From Brasenia schreberi (lineage: Eukaryota > Streptophyta > Magnoliopsida > Nymphaeales > Cabombaceae), in assembly GCA_036023115.1 (NCBI GenBank), contig JAYKKT010000090.1, positions 32,286,001 to 32,350,000 of the forward strand: a stretch of DNA of 64,000 bases. Reading direction: 5' to 3'. The translations under genes were made by a program, and so were the position numbers. Under the pieces are notes generated by a model. The model was not told where the DNA came from, did no database searches, and worked only from the letters and a program-made list of their open reading frames with translations. Of this stretch, positions 36,601 through 45,963 are shown one piece after another. Within the stretch, counting starts at the first letter, position 1, and each line of letters begins with the position of its first letter.

Positions 36601-38178
36601 TAAGATCCGGGGTACCAATCCAATCTTAACAGTAGGGTATTTTTCATCAAATCCCTGCTTAATTCTGTTGCCAAGATCTCCTGGCATCTTCATCCAAAAT
36701 TTCTCCGAGATTTCTTCGGAAATCCATACTCTTCCGGTCTTTGCTGCTAACCGGAGATAGTCATTCATATACTCAACAATGTACCGGAGGTTGTTGCAGG
36801 ATAAGCGTTCGAGGTCTCGATATGCTTGATCCTGAATTCCAGTTGTGCCTTGTGATGGGTCTTCTAAGGAAAAGACCAATCGCATTTGCGCAAGTATATT
36901 GTTCGTTCCTTCCCTTCCATCTGCTGTAGAGAGCAGATGTTCATATTCAGTCTGATATTTCATACGCCACTGTATCCAGATAAGCTTTTCAATCTCACCA
37001 AGGAGATTTTCAATGAAATCTGCCTTATCTCTGGCGTCTGTAAATCCTTTTTCTGCCACAAGATTTCTTGTAATGGACTCCCAACGTGAGAATACGTCGT
37101 GAAATAGTCCAATCTGTTGTGGAATAACAAAGATGGCTCCTTGCTGTTGTTTTGCAGAAGGAAGGTTCCACATTTCATCATTTATTCCTCTTTTGAATTT
37201 GGTGTGGCTGCTGGAGGCACCACTGAAATTTGGTCTGATTGGGGGTGTCTGTCCGGTGGCTGGTGGATATCCGGGGGCACTCATTTGAGTATCCCGGGTG
37301 GCAGGATTATAGACTGAAGTCACGGCTGACGGAGATGATGACGATGAGGCTGCTAATCTTTTGTGTAAATCATGGAATACAGGGTATTCCAGTTCTTCTT
37401 CAAGAGCAAACGTCTTCTCATCCGTAGCAAATGGGTTGATGAAGTTCTCTTCTTCATCCGGTGACTCATCGAATTTAGGTCCTTCATCAAAAATAGGACC
37501 GTCATTCCTTGCAACAGCGAGGTATTTATAATACTGAAGATCATCATCTTCATCTTCCTCCTCTGCATTAGTGAATAAGACAGCAATGGTTTGCTGTAGC
37601 TCTTCTTCTTCCTCTGGTATTTGTTCAGAGGTCACTTCGTAATTGGAGAATCTGATGGCAACGCGTCCATCAATTAGATTTCTGGTATCCACCTCCCGTG
37701 GTTGAACTGGTTGTGGAATTGTTGAATCGGAAATGATCCAGTCTAGGCTGTGAAGGCCTTGACTTGAGATGCGCCGTCCGGGGAGTGCAGTGACTCCTCT
37801 GCTTGCCAGATAATCTGTCACTTGGTTAATCTGATAGGCGAACGCCATGTTTGGCGTGTTGGATAGGCGTCCTATTAATCCTCTCGTTACGATAAGGTTG
37901 GTGTCTGATCTGGAGTTATATAAAATTTCCGCGGGCACCATGGTAGCGCGGTCTCTGAGAGAGCGCTGGAGTTGCTGTTCTGGCTGAATATGGGTTTCCA
38001 GAACTTCTTGGTACGGTTGACGTCCTAAGAGTCTGTTGATTCTTCGTTGCATATTATATCGCCGGCGTTGACCGCTGCGATAGTCACGGATCTGATCATC
38101 AACTTCCGATACCGATGTGCTTGCACCAGCTTGCTGTTGAATGGTTGAGGTAGAGGAGACTGAAGGTCGACTATCTAT
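33419..38178 (-). pseudogene. Copy B: viral polyprotein with lost start, deletion and frameshift
   Basis: The full gene is present in reverse but broken in three ways. The start codon is ATA instead of ATG (38176-38178). An in-frame 384-bp deletion in the movement domain joins two CCAACC repeats (near 37900). Two extra G residues near 36302, just after the zinc finger, shift the frame. The part from 36289 to 33419 keeps the second Cys cluster, protease (DTGATTCC), RT (YIDDILVFS) and RNase H (ETDGCMDGWGG) in one open frame. Confidence 0.93.
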
Positions 38179-38179
38179 C

Positions 38180-38605
38180 TTAGTGCTTTATCTTGGATAA
38201 CTCGTCCTTGAGGATGTCGTAGGGGTCTTTGAACACCTTAAACTTTCCTTTCTTCTCTACGGGTTTGCCTAGTGAAAGGTCTTTGAACTTCTTGGATAAC
38301 TCGTCAATTAACGAGTCAGAGAGGTCGTCCTCCTTCTTTTGGGTGGTTCTGTTTAAAGCCTTTAGCTCAAGTATGTCAGCCGCAAGTTGCGTCTGTTGGT
38401 CGATAACTTGGGTAAGCAGTTGGACGATGGAGTTGCCCTGTTTTGCTAAGGCAGTTAATGCTGTTCCTGTTGTAGTGAGGGTTGCAGGAGAAATATACGC
38501 AAGTCCTGGTGGGTCTATAGGACTTGTAGACTCAGAAGCTCTCTTAATACTAGGGTTGTTTAACAAGGAGACAGGGATACTATTACTGGTAGATGGCTGA
38601 GACAT
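38180..38605 (-). CDS. Copy B: virion-associated-protein-like ORF, intact
   Basis: 141 codons, starting MSQPSTSNSIPVSL. The middle has a hydrophobic heptad-like stretch (IVQLLTQVIDQQTQLAADIL) likely to form a coiled coil, and the C-terminus is basic (KKGKFKVFKDPYDILKDEL). Size, position before the polyprotein and composition match badnavirus ORF2, the virion-associated DNA-binding protein. The stop is followed by one base and then the polyprotein start site (TAAGATA here, TAAGATG in other copies). Confidence 0.82.
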   Translation of the reverse strand: MSQPSTSNSIPVSLLNNPSIKRASESTSPIDPPGLAYISPATLTTTGTALTALAKQGNSIVQLLTQVIDQQTQLAADILELKALNRTTQKKEDDLSDSLIDELSKKFKDLSLGKPVEKKGKFKVFKDPYDILKDELSKIKH

Positions 38606-38904
38606 GAATCAGAAAACATCTATGGAGAACTGAAACAAAGATTTCAGTCGGTCAATCAGGCTACTCCTGACCAGTTCCACTCTCCCTTAGCACAAGTTAT
38701 ACTTGGGTTCGGTTGAGCTTTGATGTCCGACCGAGGCTATTTCTGCTTGCAGAAAAGCTTAACTGAAAAATCTCACCTGAGACGACGTCGGAAATAGGTG
38801 AACGCTATTTGGTACTACAGTCTGAACGGCAACTCTTGCCTATACTGTTTTCCCACTGGAACGCCTATTACAGATGCTGTCACAAATGAAATTAAACAGA
38901 AAAA
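38606..38904 (-). promoter_or_regulatory. Copy B: antisense leader remnant
   Basis: The leader part between the primer-binding site and ORF2, in reverse. It ends at 38904, equivalent to about 19 bases downstream of the primer-binding site of copy D (45238), where copy C begins in the opposite orientation. Confidence 0.88.
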
Positions 38905-39190
38905 AACAGCATTAACTGCCTTAGCAAAACAGGGCAACTCCATCGTCCAACTACTTACCCAAGTTATCGACCAGCAGACGCAACTTGCGGCTGACATACT
39001 TGAGCTAAAGGCTTTAAGCAGAACCACCCAAAAGAAGGAGGACGACCTCTCCGACTCGTTAATTGACGAGTTATCCAAGAAGTTCAAAGACCTTTCATTA
39101 GGCAAACCCGTAGAGAAGAAAGGAAAGTTTAAGGTGTTCAAAGACCCCTACGACATCCTCAAGGACGAGATATCCAAGATCAAGCACTAA
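38905..39190 (+). pseudogene. Copy C: 5'-truncated virion-associated ORF
   Basis: Viral sequence resumes in plus orientation inside ORF2 (TALTALAKQGNSI onward) and keeps its natural stop. The open frame extends left to 38798 only because the antisense leader of copy B happens to be open there; those first 36 residues are a junction artefact, not viral protein. Confidence 0.88.
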
Positions 39191-39191
39191 G

Positions 39192-42100
39192 ATGGATAGT
39201 CGACCTTCAGTCTCCTCTACCTCAACCATCCAACAGCAAGCTGGTACAAATACATCTGTATCAGAAGTTGATGATCAGATCCGTGACTATCGCAGCGGTC
39301 AACGCCGGCGATATAATATGCAACGAAGAGTCAACAGACTCTTAGGACGTCAACCGTACCAAGAAGTTCTGGAAACCCATATTCAGCCAGAACAGCAACT
39401 CCAGCGCTCTCTCAGAGACCGCGCTACCATGGTGCCCGCGGAAATTTTATATAACTCCAGATCAGACACCAACCAGCATCAAGTGTACCAACATCTCTCA
39501 GAAGAGGCCATATCATGCCTCGACGGACAGCAGGTTGATAGACCTTTTATTCAACCGTCCAGTTACCAGGAATTACAGAGAACCGGTTTTCGGTTCATTC
39601 ACATCGGACTTGCTCAAGTTCGACTACAGATCCTACACAGAAGAGACGAAGGCACACAAGCCTTAATCGTCTTCAGAGACACCAGATGGCAGAATGACCA
39701 AGCCATTTTTGCAACCATGGAAGTCGACTTGGCACAGGGCCATCAAATTACATTCATCATACTAGATACAATCATGACCCTCAGAGACTTCTACTATAAT
39801 TTTCAGATATCCATCCAAACAAGAGGATATCAAAATTGGAGAAACGGTGAGGCCAACCTTATCGTAACGAGAGGATTAATAGGACGCCTGTCCAACACGC
39901 CAAACATGGCGTTCGCCTATCAGATTAACCAAGTGACAGATTATCTGGCAAGTAGAGGAGTCACTGCACTCCCCGGACGGCGCATCTCAAGTCAAGGCCT
40001 TCACAGCCTAGACTGGATCATTTCCGATTCAACAATTCCACAACCAGTTCAACCACGGGAGGTGGATACCAGAAATCTAATTGATGGACGCGTTGCCATC
40101 AGATTCTCCAATTACGAAGTGACCTCTGAACAAATACCAGAGGAAGAAGAAGAGCTACAGCAAACCATTGCTGTCTTATTCACTAATGCAGAGGAGGAAG
40201 ATGAAGATGATGATCTTCAGTATTATAAATACCTCGCTGCTGCAAGGAATGACGGTCCTATTTTTGATGAAGGACCTAAATTCGATGAGTCGCCGGATGA
40301 AGAAGAGAACTTCATCAACCCATTTGCTACGGATGAGAAGACGTTTGCTCTTGAAGAAGAACTGGAATACCCTGTATTCCATGATTTACACAAAAGATTA
40401 GCAGCCTCATCGTCATCATCCCCGTCAGCCGTAACTTCAGTCTATAATCCTGCCACCCGGGATACTCAGATGAGTGCCCCCGGATATCCACCGGCCACCG
40501 GACAGACACCTCCAATTAGACCAAATTTCAGTGGTGCCTCCAGCAGCCACACCAAATTCAAAAGAGGAATAAATGATGAAATGTGGAACCTTCCTTCTGC
40601 AAAACAACAGCAAGGAGCCATCTTTGTTATTCCACAACAGATTGGACTATTTCACGACGTATTCTCACGTTGGGAGTCCATTACAAGAAATCTTGTGGCA
40701 GAAAAAGGATTTACAGACGCCAGAGATAAGGCAGATTTCATTGAAAATCTCCTTGGTGAGATTGAAAAGCTTATCTGGATACAGTGGCGTATGAAATATC
40801 AGACTGAATATGAACATCTGCTCTCTACAGCAGATGGAAGGGAAGGAACGAACAATATACTTGCGCAAATGCGATTGGTCTTTTCCTTAGAAGACCCATC
40901 ACAAGGCACAACTGGAATTCAGGATCAAGCATATCGAGACCTCGAACGCTTATCCTGCAACAACCTCCGGTACATTGTTGAGTATATGAATGACTATCTC
41001 CGATTAGCAGCAAAGACCGGAAGAGTATGGATTTCCGAAGAAATCTCGGAGAAATTTTGGATGAAGATACCAGGAGATCTTGGCAACAGAATTAAGCAGG
41101 GATTTGATGAAAAATACCCTACTGTTAAGATTGGATTGGAACCCCGGATCTTATATGCGTATCAATACCTGGAGCAAGAATGCAAGGATGCAGCGTTCCT
41201 GGAGCAAGAATGCAAGGATGCAGCGTTCAAACGCTCATTGAAATATTTATCATTCTGCTCACAAATCCCAATTCCCGGTTATTATGAAAATTCTGAAAAG
41301 AAAAAGTATGGCCTGAGGCGATCAACTACATACAAGGGCAAGCCTCACCAATCACATGCCCGCGTAGAGAAAAAGAAGCATTTACTCAGAAACAAGAAAT
41401 GCAAATGCTATCTATGCGGTGATGAAGGGCATTTTGCTCGTGAATGCCCCAATGAGAAGAGAAATGTGAAGCGAATGGCCATTTTCGAAGGATTGGAGAT
41501 ACCATATGATTTTGAAATCATCTCTGTCAGTGAAGGAGAAGCTGATAGTGACGCCATATACTCCATTTCTGAAAATGAAGAAATTGATGAATCCCTGGAA
41601 CACAAAATCCAGACTCTCAGTCTTCACATGCTTCATATCAAGCGGCTCGGGGAAGATAAATTGGATAGCTATCGACCTAGCATCCTCTTACCCCTGGAAC
41701 AAATGACGTGCCAACATACTTGGCTTCACAACCAAGTTTTGGACAACATTATATGCTGCTGTTGCAAACGTCCGACGATGAAAAGAGCACGAATCAACTG
41801 CTCTTCCTGCAATATCGTCGCCTGTGGCCTCTGTGGCCCTCATTATTTCAATAAGCAAGTCCCTGTTGAACCAATTCAACAAACTGCTATGGATCCAGCC
41901 AAATTCCGCAACATCATTAGAGCTCAAGCGGAATATATCCAATGGTGCGAAGCTGAAATCACCAGATTACAACTTCTGCTCGATTATCGTCAAAATCAGG
42001 CCCTAGAACAGGACCTACAGGCAGATCTGGACCAGCTCAAGCCACCCAAAAACAAAGGCGTCATTATTCATGACGACGATGATGAACTCTATGCCCTCCA

Positions 42101-44363
42101 CAATACAGAGCTCACCCACACAGCGGCAGATGGTGGGAAGAAGGTAATTCGCAATCGACTGTACAATTTGATCGTTCAGTTTGAAATCCCAGGCGTTCCC
42201 CCATTCAAAGCTCGCGCTATTCTCGATACTGGCGCAACAACCTGTTGCATTGATGAAAAATCGATACCGGTAGCAGCTTTGGAGGATAACACTTTTACAG
42301 TTCAATTTACTGGCGTTAATTCAAAGCAAAACGCCAACAAGAAACTGAAATATGGGAAGATGATGATTGGAGAAAATCAGTTCAGAATCCCATACACCTA
42401 TGCATTCCCCATGCAGCTTGGAGGAGAGATCCAGATGATCATCGGCTGCAATTTCATTAGGGCTATGCAAGGCGGATTACGAATTGAAGGTGACACAATT
42501 ACTTTTTACAAAAATGTCACAGTAATACAAGCACAACAAAGTGCAACTATCTCAGCCTTTGTTCAAGATATGGATGATTTGGAGCACATCCAACTCCAAG
42601 AGGCTGTACATTATACCGCAGGACCAACCCCAGAGAATTTCCAAAAGAAATTCTCTGCAATTTTTGAAAAGTTAAGAGAAACAGGATTCATTGGAGACAA
42701 CCCCCTCAAACACTGGGAGAAAAACAGGATCACATGCAAAATCATCCTGAAGAATCCTAACTTTGTCATAGAAGACAAACCACTCAAGCAAGTAACGCCA
42801 CAGATGAAGGAAGCATTTGCCAAACATGTGAATGCGTTACTACAATTGGGAGTCATTCGACCATCAAATAGTCAACACCGGACCACGGCGATCATTGTCC
42901 ATTCCGATACTACTCAAGACCCCAAAACCGGTGAAGTCAAAAAGGGAAAAGAAAGAATGGTCTTCAACTATCGTCGTCTAAATGACAATACAGAAAAAGA
43001 CCAGTATTCCCTTCCCGGCATAAACTCCATTTTGAAGAAAGTCGCTGGAAGCAACATCTACTCAAAGTTTGATCTAAAGAGCGGCTTCCACCAAGTTATG
43101 ATGGACCCTGAATCAGTACCCCTAACTGCATTTTGGGTACCTCAAGGACTATACGAATGGCTGGTAATGCCATTTGGACTGAAGAATGCGCCTGCCGTCT
43201 TTCAAAGAAAGATGGACAATTGTTTTAAGGGAACTGAAGACTTCATTGCCGTCTACATAGACGACATTCTTGTCTTCTCCGAATCAGAAGACGCGCATGC
43301 AAAACATTTAAGAATCTTGATTGACAAGTGCCAGCAGAATGGCCTGATATTGAGTCCAACAAAAATGACAGTTGGCCAGAAGTCCATTGAATTCCTTGGA
43401 GCCATCATCGGCAAAGGAGAAATTCAACTCCAGCCGAATATCATTCAGAAGGTGTTAGAAAAGACTGACGCAGAATTGAACACCAAAACAGGCTTACGGT
43501 CATGGCTTGGAATTCTCAATTATGCCAGGCATTTTATTCCCAATTTGGGCAGATTATTAGCACCCTTATACAGCAAGACGAGCCCAACGGGCGAGAAACG
43601 TATGAACGAGCAAGACTGGAAACTCGTTCAACAGATTAAAAAGCAAGTCCAGCAATTACCACCACTCTCCATACCACCACAACAATGTTTCATTGTTTTG
43701 GAAACAGATGGATGTATGGACGGATGGGGCGGGGTCTGCAAATGGAAACCTATGAAAAATGACCCCAGAACAATGGAAAAACCATGTGCCTATGCTAGTG
43801 GGAAATTTGACCCACCAAAATCTTCCATTGATGCTGAGATCTTCGCTGTAATGAACAGTCTTGAGAGTTTGAAGCTGTACTATCTGGAGCAAAAAGAACT
43901 GCTCATCAGAACAGATTGCCAAGCGATAATCAGCTTCTTCAACAAATCAAATATGAATAAGCCATCCAGAATCAGATGGATAGCTTTCATTGATTTTATC
44001 ACTGGATTAGGAATAACCGTCTACTTTGAACACGTCGACGGAAAAGATAATGTCCTAGCAGACGCACTCTCCAGGATGATCATGGTGATCATCAATGAGG
44101 AAGAGTTAACAGAAGAGCACAATTTAATTATTAATGATTTTGTGAATTTCATGCAGGAATGGAAAGCAAAATCTGCCCACTCTGCTTCCATGATAAACAA
44201 AGTTCAACAGACCTGCAACCACATGATCAGTCTGCTCTCCAGTTCAAAACAGTCCTCATCAAGCGTCACCCCGAGGCAGCAGGCCTCTGGAACGAGAAAA
44301 TTGAGTCAAGAGGAATCAGACTCGATGAGTTCGGTGCCTTGGGCACAGATCTCCACCTTCTAG
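39192..44363 (+). CDS. Copy C: uninterrupted badnavirus-like polyprotein
   Basis: 1,723 codons without a stop, the only intact polyprotein in the cluster. Domains in order: a 30K-type movement protein (about residues 100-300, with FRDTRW and GLIGRLSNTPN); an acidic linker and capsid region; CCHC knuckle C737-C739-C742-H747-C752; second Cys cluster C855 to C881, spaced CX2CX11CX2CX4CX2C; aspartic protease DTGA at D1012; RT with YIDD at 1355-1358; RNase H with catalytic D1506. A 10-residue tandem duplication (LEQECKDAAF, residues 660-679) in the capsid region is absent from the other copies and its effect is unknown. The start follows the ORF2 stop by one base. Confidence 0.95.
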   Translation: MDSRPSVSSTSTIQQQAGTNTSVSEVDDQIRDYRSGQRRRYNMQRRVNRLLGRQPYQEVLETHIQPEQQLQRSLRDRATMVPAEILYNSRSDTNQHQVYQHLSEEAISCLDGQQVDRPFIQPSSYQELQRTGFRFIHIGLAQVRLQILHRRDEGTQALIVFRDTRWQNDQAIFATMEVDLAQGHQITFIILDTIMTLRDFYYNFQISIQTRGYQNWRNGEANLIVTRGLIGRLSNTPNMAFAYQINQVTDYLASRGVTALPGRRISSQGLHSLDWIISDSTIPQPVQPREVDTRNLIDGRVAIRFSNYEVTSEQIPEEEEELQQTIAVLFTNAEEEDEDDDLQYYKYLAAARNDGPIFDEGPKFDESPDEEENFINPFATDEKTFALEEELEYPVFHDLHKRLAASSSSSPSAVTSVYNPATRDTQMSAPGYPPATGQTPPIRPNFSGASSSHTKFKRGINDEMWNLPSAKQQQGAIFVIPQQIGLFHDVFSRWESITRNLVAEKGFTDARDKADFIENLLGEIEKLIWIQWRMKYQTEYEHLLSTADGREGTNNILAQMRLVFSLEDPSQGTTGIQDQAYRDLERLSCNNLRYIVEYMNDYLRLAAKTGRVWISEEISEKFWMKIPGDLGNRIKQGFDEKYPTVKIGLEPRILYAYQYLEQECKDAAFLEQECKDAAFKRSLKYLSFCSQIPIPGYYENSEKKKYGLRRSTTYKGKPHQSHARVEKKKHLLRNKKCKCYLCGDEGHFARECPNEKRNVKRMAIFEGLEIPYDFEIISVSEGEADSDAIYSISENEEIDESLEHKIQTLSLHMLHIKRLGEDKLDSYRPSILLPLEQMTCQHTWLHNQVLDNIICCCCKRPTMKRARINCSSCNIVACGLCGPHYFNKQVPVEPIQQTAMDPAKFRNIIRAQAEYIQWCEAEITRLQLLLDYRQNQALEQDLQADLDQLKPPKNKGVIIHDDDDELYALHNTELTHTAADGGKKVIRNRLYNLIVQFEIPGVPPFKARAILDTGATTCCIDEKSIPVAALEDNTFTVQFTGVNSKQNANKKLKYGKMMIGENQFRIPYTYAFPMQLGGEIQMIIGCNFIRAMQGGLRIEGDTITFYKNVTVIQAQQSATISAFVQDMDDLEHIQLQEAVHYTAGPTPENFQKKFSAIFEKLRETGFIGDNPLKHWEKNRITCKIILKNPNFVIEDKPLKQVTPQMKEAFAKHVNALLQLGVIRPSNSQHRTTAIIVHSDTTQDPKTGEVKKGKERMVFNYRRLNDNTEKDQYSLPGINSILKKVAGSNIYSKFDLKSGFHQVMMDPESVPLTAFWVPQGLYEWLVMPFGLKNAPAVFQRKMDNCFKGTEDFIAVYIDDILVFSESEDAHAKHLRILIDKCQQNGLILSPTKMTVGQKSIEFLGAIIGKGEIQLQPNIIQKVLEKTDAELNTKTGLRSWLGILNYARHFIPNLGRLLAPLYSKTSPTGEKRMNEQDWKLVQQIKKQVQQLPPLSIPPQQCFIVLETDGCMDGWGGVCKWKPMKNDPRTMEKPCAYASGKFDPPKSSIDAEIFAVMNSLESLKLYYLEQKELLIRTDCQAIISFFNKSNMNKPSRIRWIAFIDFITGLGITVYFEHVDGKDNVLADALSRMIMVIINEEELTEEHNLIINDFVNFMQEWKAKSAHSASMINKVQQTCNHMISLLSSSKQSSSSVTPRQQASGTRKLSQEESDSMSSVPWAQISTF

Positions 44364-44566
44364 AAAAGAAGGCGTATGATCAAGTCCAGCAAAGTTTGGA
44401 AGCTGTGCAGCAAATCAACCATATGAAAATACAAATATGCCAGCTCATTGGAACCAAAGATAACTACTGGACAGATCACAAAAAGTTGCTGCAGGAAATA
44501 TCACATCAACTGGCAGAAGTCACATCAACTTTATCAGCAATACAGACGAATCTGATCCAAATCTGA
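44159..44566 (+). CDS. Copy C: 135-codon 3' ORF (P4-like)
   Basis: Starts inside the polyprotein 3' end (205-base overlap, another frame) and ends about 0.2 kb before the TATA box. It is open in copies B, C and E, so the frame has survived in every copy that retains the region. A CPLC pair lies at the N-terminus and a predicted coiled coil in the C-terminal half (about residues 60-130). No homologue is recognised. The C-terminal part of the polyprotein that it overlaps (after RNase H) looks low in conserved motifs, as expected of a region constrained by another frame. Confidence 0.72.
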   Translation: MESKICPLCFHDKQSSTDLQPHDQSALQFKTVLIKRHPEAAGLWNEKIESRGIRLDEFGALGTDLHLLEKKAYDQVQQSLEAVQQINHMKIQICQLIGTKDNYWTDHKKLLQEISHQLAEVTSTLSAIQTNLIQI

Positions 44567-44639
44567 TAAAGAAGATGCCTTGCTTACTGCGGAAGCTATG
44601 TGGACCCAGAGCATCTGCTTTTTCTACTTTATTAGTACT

Positions 44640-44802
44640 GTACTACTTTTACTTTCGGCGTGTATTATTGTACTACGCATCTTACTTTCGGCGTGCATTA
44701 TTGTACCACGCACGCATTATTGTACTGCACGAATCTTATTACGTGCATTCCACTAAGTTCGAGCCTATATAAGGGGCTCCCCTCTCAGTTGTAAAAAACA
44801 CA
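44640..44802 (+). promoter_or_regulatory. Viral promoter (between C and D)
   Basis: TATA box TATATAA at 44766-44772, with transcription expected about 30 bases further on. Upstream are two near-perfect copies of a block with CTTTCGGCGTG, ATTATTGTAC and ACGCA (44650-44685 and 44686-44715) and a third partial copy (ATTATTGTACTGCACGAATC). Such direct repeats next to a TATA box are typical of pararetrovirus enhancers. The same arrangement occurs in B (reverse) and E (55280-55418). Confidence 0.8.
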
Positions 44803-45536
44803 GAGAAAATCAATCAGAAGCAGTCCGGAGTATTTTCAGTTCTCTCTCTTCTCTCTCTCGCAGTTCTCTCCAAGCATCCGACGTCGTCTTAAGTTTTCCG
44901 GTAAGTCCCCGTAGTAATAACCTGTCTTATCCTGTCTTATCGCGAGCTAGAGGCGCCGTCCTCTGCTCAAATCCTGTAACTTCCGCTAGCAACCTATATT
45001 ATGCTTATTGATTGTAACCTTTTTATGTTTGGTTATCGTTTCCGTGTAATCCTAGAAGTCAAGTTCTTGTGGTTTCAAATCCACTTACGAACTACTACTA
45101 CCTTTGTTCGACGATCTTTTCGTTGTCAAATATTCTTCTAAGTAGTATCATCTTCGTCAAGTCTCCATGTTCGTTTTTCTTTAGAATCAACCCGTTTTTC
45201 TTATGGTATCAGAGCGAGGTTTTCGCAAACAGAGTCGTTTTTCTGTTTAATTTCATTTGTGACAGCATCTGTAATAGGCGTTCCAGTGGGAAAACAGTAT
45301 AGGCAAGAGTTGCCGTTCAGACTGTAGTACCAAATAGCGTTCACCTATTTCCGGCGTCGTCTCAGGTGAGATTTTTCAGTTAAGCTTTTCTGCAAGCAGA
45401 AATAGCCTCGGTCGGACATCAAAGCTCAACCGAACCCAAGTATAACTTGTGCTAAGGGAGAGTGGAACTGGTCAGGAGTAGCCTGATTGACCGACTGAAA
45501 TCTTTGTTTCAGTTCTCCATAGATGTTTTCTGATTC
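44802..45536 (+). promoter_or_regulatory. Viral leader with candidate introns
   Basis: About 735 bases between the expected start of transcription and ORF2, with short upstream frames and many stops in all frames; no ORF1-sized frame is seen. A near-consensus donor CCG|GTAAGT lies at 44900/44901 and a second CAG|GTGAGA at 45365/45366. A strong acceptor, TTTGTTTCAG, ends at 45512, 24 bases before the ORF2 start. Splicing 44901-45512 would remove the primer site and bring ORF2 close to the cap. Direct repeats CTGTCTTATC lie near 44931-44951. No AATAAA was found. Confidence 0.6.
45204..45219 (+). promoter_or_regulatory. Viral primer-binding site, initiator tRNA-Met
   Basis: TGGTATCAGAGCGAGG is complementary to the 3' end of plant initiator tRNA-Met over 16 bases, the first-strand primer of Caulimoviridae. 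A second copy is at 49892-49907 in E. Confidence 0.93.
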
Positions 45537-45962
45537 ATGTCTCAGCCATCTACCAGTAATAGTATCCCTGTCTCCTTGTTAAACAACCCTAGTATTAAGA
45601 GAGCTTCTGAGTCTACAAGTCCTATAGACCCACCAGGACTTGCGTATATTTCTCCTGCAACCCTCACTACAACAGGAACAGCATTAACTGCCTTAGCAAA
45701 ACAGGGCAACTCCATCGTCCAACTACTTACCCAAGTTATCGACCAGCAGACGCAACTTGCGGCTGACATACTTGAGCTAAAGGCTTTAAGCAGAACCACC
45801 CAAAAGAAGGAGGACGACCTCTCCGACTCGTTAATTGACGAGTTATCCAAGAAGTTCAAAGACCTTTCATTAGGCAAACCCATAGAGAAGAAAGGAAAGT
45901 TTAAGGTGTTCAAAGACCCCTACGACATCCTCAAGGACGAGATATCCAAGATCAAGCACTAA
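45537..45962 (+). CDS. Copy D: virion-associated-protein-like ORF, intact
   Basis: 141 codons, equal to those of B and E apart from a few changes (for example Ile for Val in the GKPIEKK stretch). The coiled-coil stretch IVQLLTQVIDQQTQLAADIL and the basic C-terminus are retained. It is preceded by the only full leader that connects directly to copy C's promoter, so the C-D junction represents the natural circular order. Confidence 0.85.
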   Translation: MSQPSTSNSIPVSLLNNPSIKRASESTSPIDPPGLAYISPATLTTTGTALTALAKQGNSIVQLLTQVIDQQTQLAADILELKALSRTTQKKEDDLSDSLIDELSKKFKDLSLGKPIEKKGKFKVFKDPYDILKDEISKIKH

Positions 45963-45963
45963 G

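Noticed and set aside
38798..38904. N-terminal 36 residues of an open frame running into copy C ORF2
   Set aside because: They are translated from the antisense leader of copy B across an inversion junction and do not occur in the other ORF2 copies.
44800..45100. Viral polyadenylation signal
   Set aside because: No AATAAA was found after the TATA box in the leader, so a poly(A) site cannot be placed.
45204..45219. tRNA-Met gene
   Set aside because: Only the 16 bases complementary to the tRNA 3' end are present, as expected for a primer-binding site; no cloverleaf.
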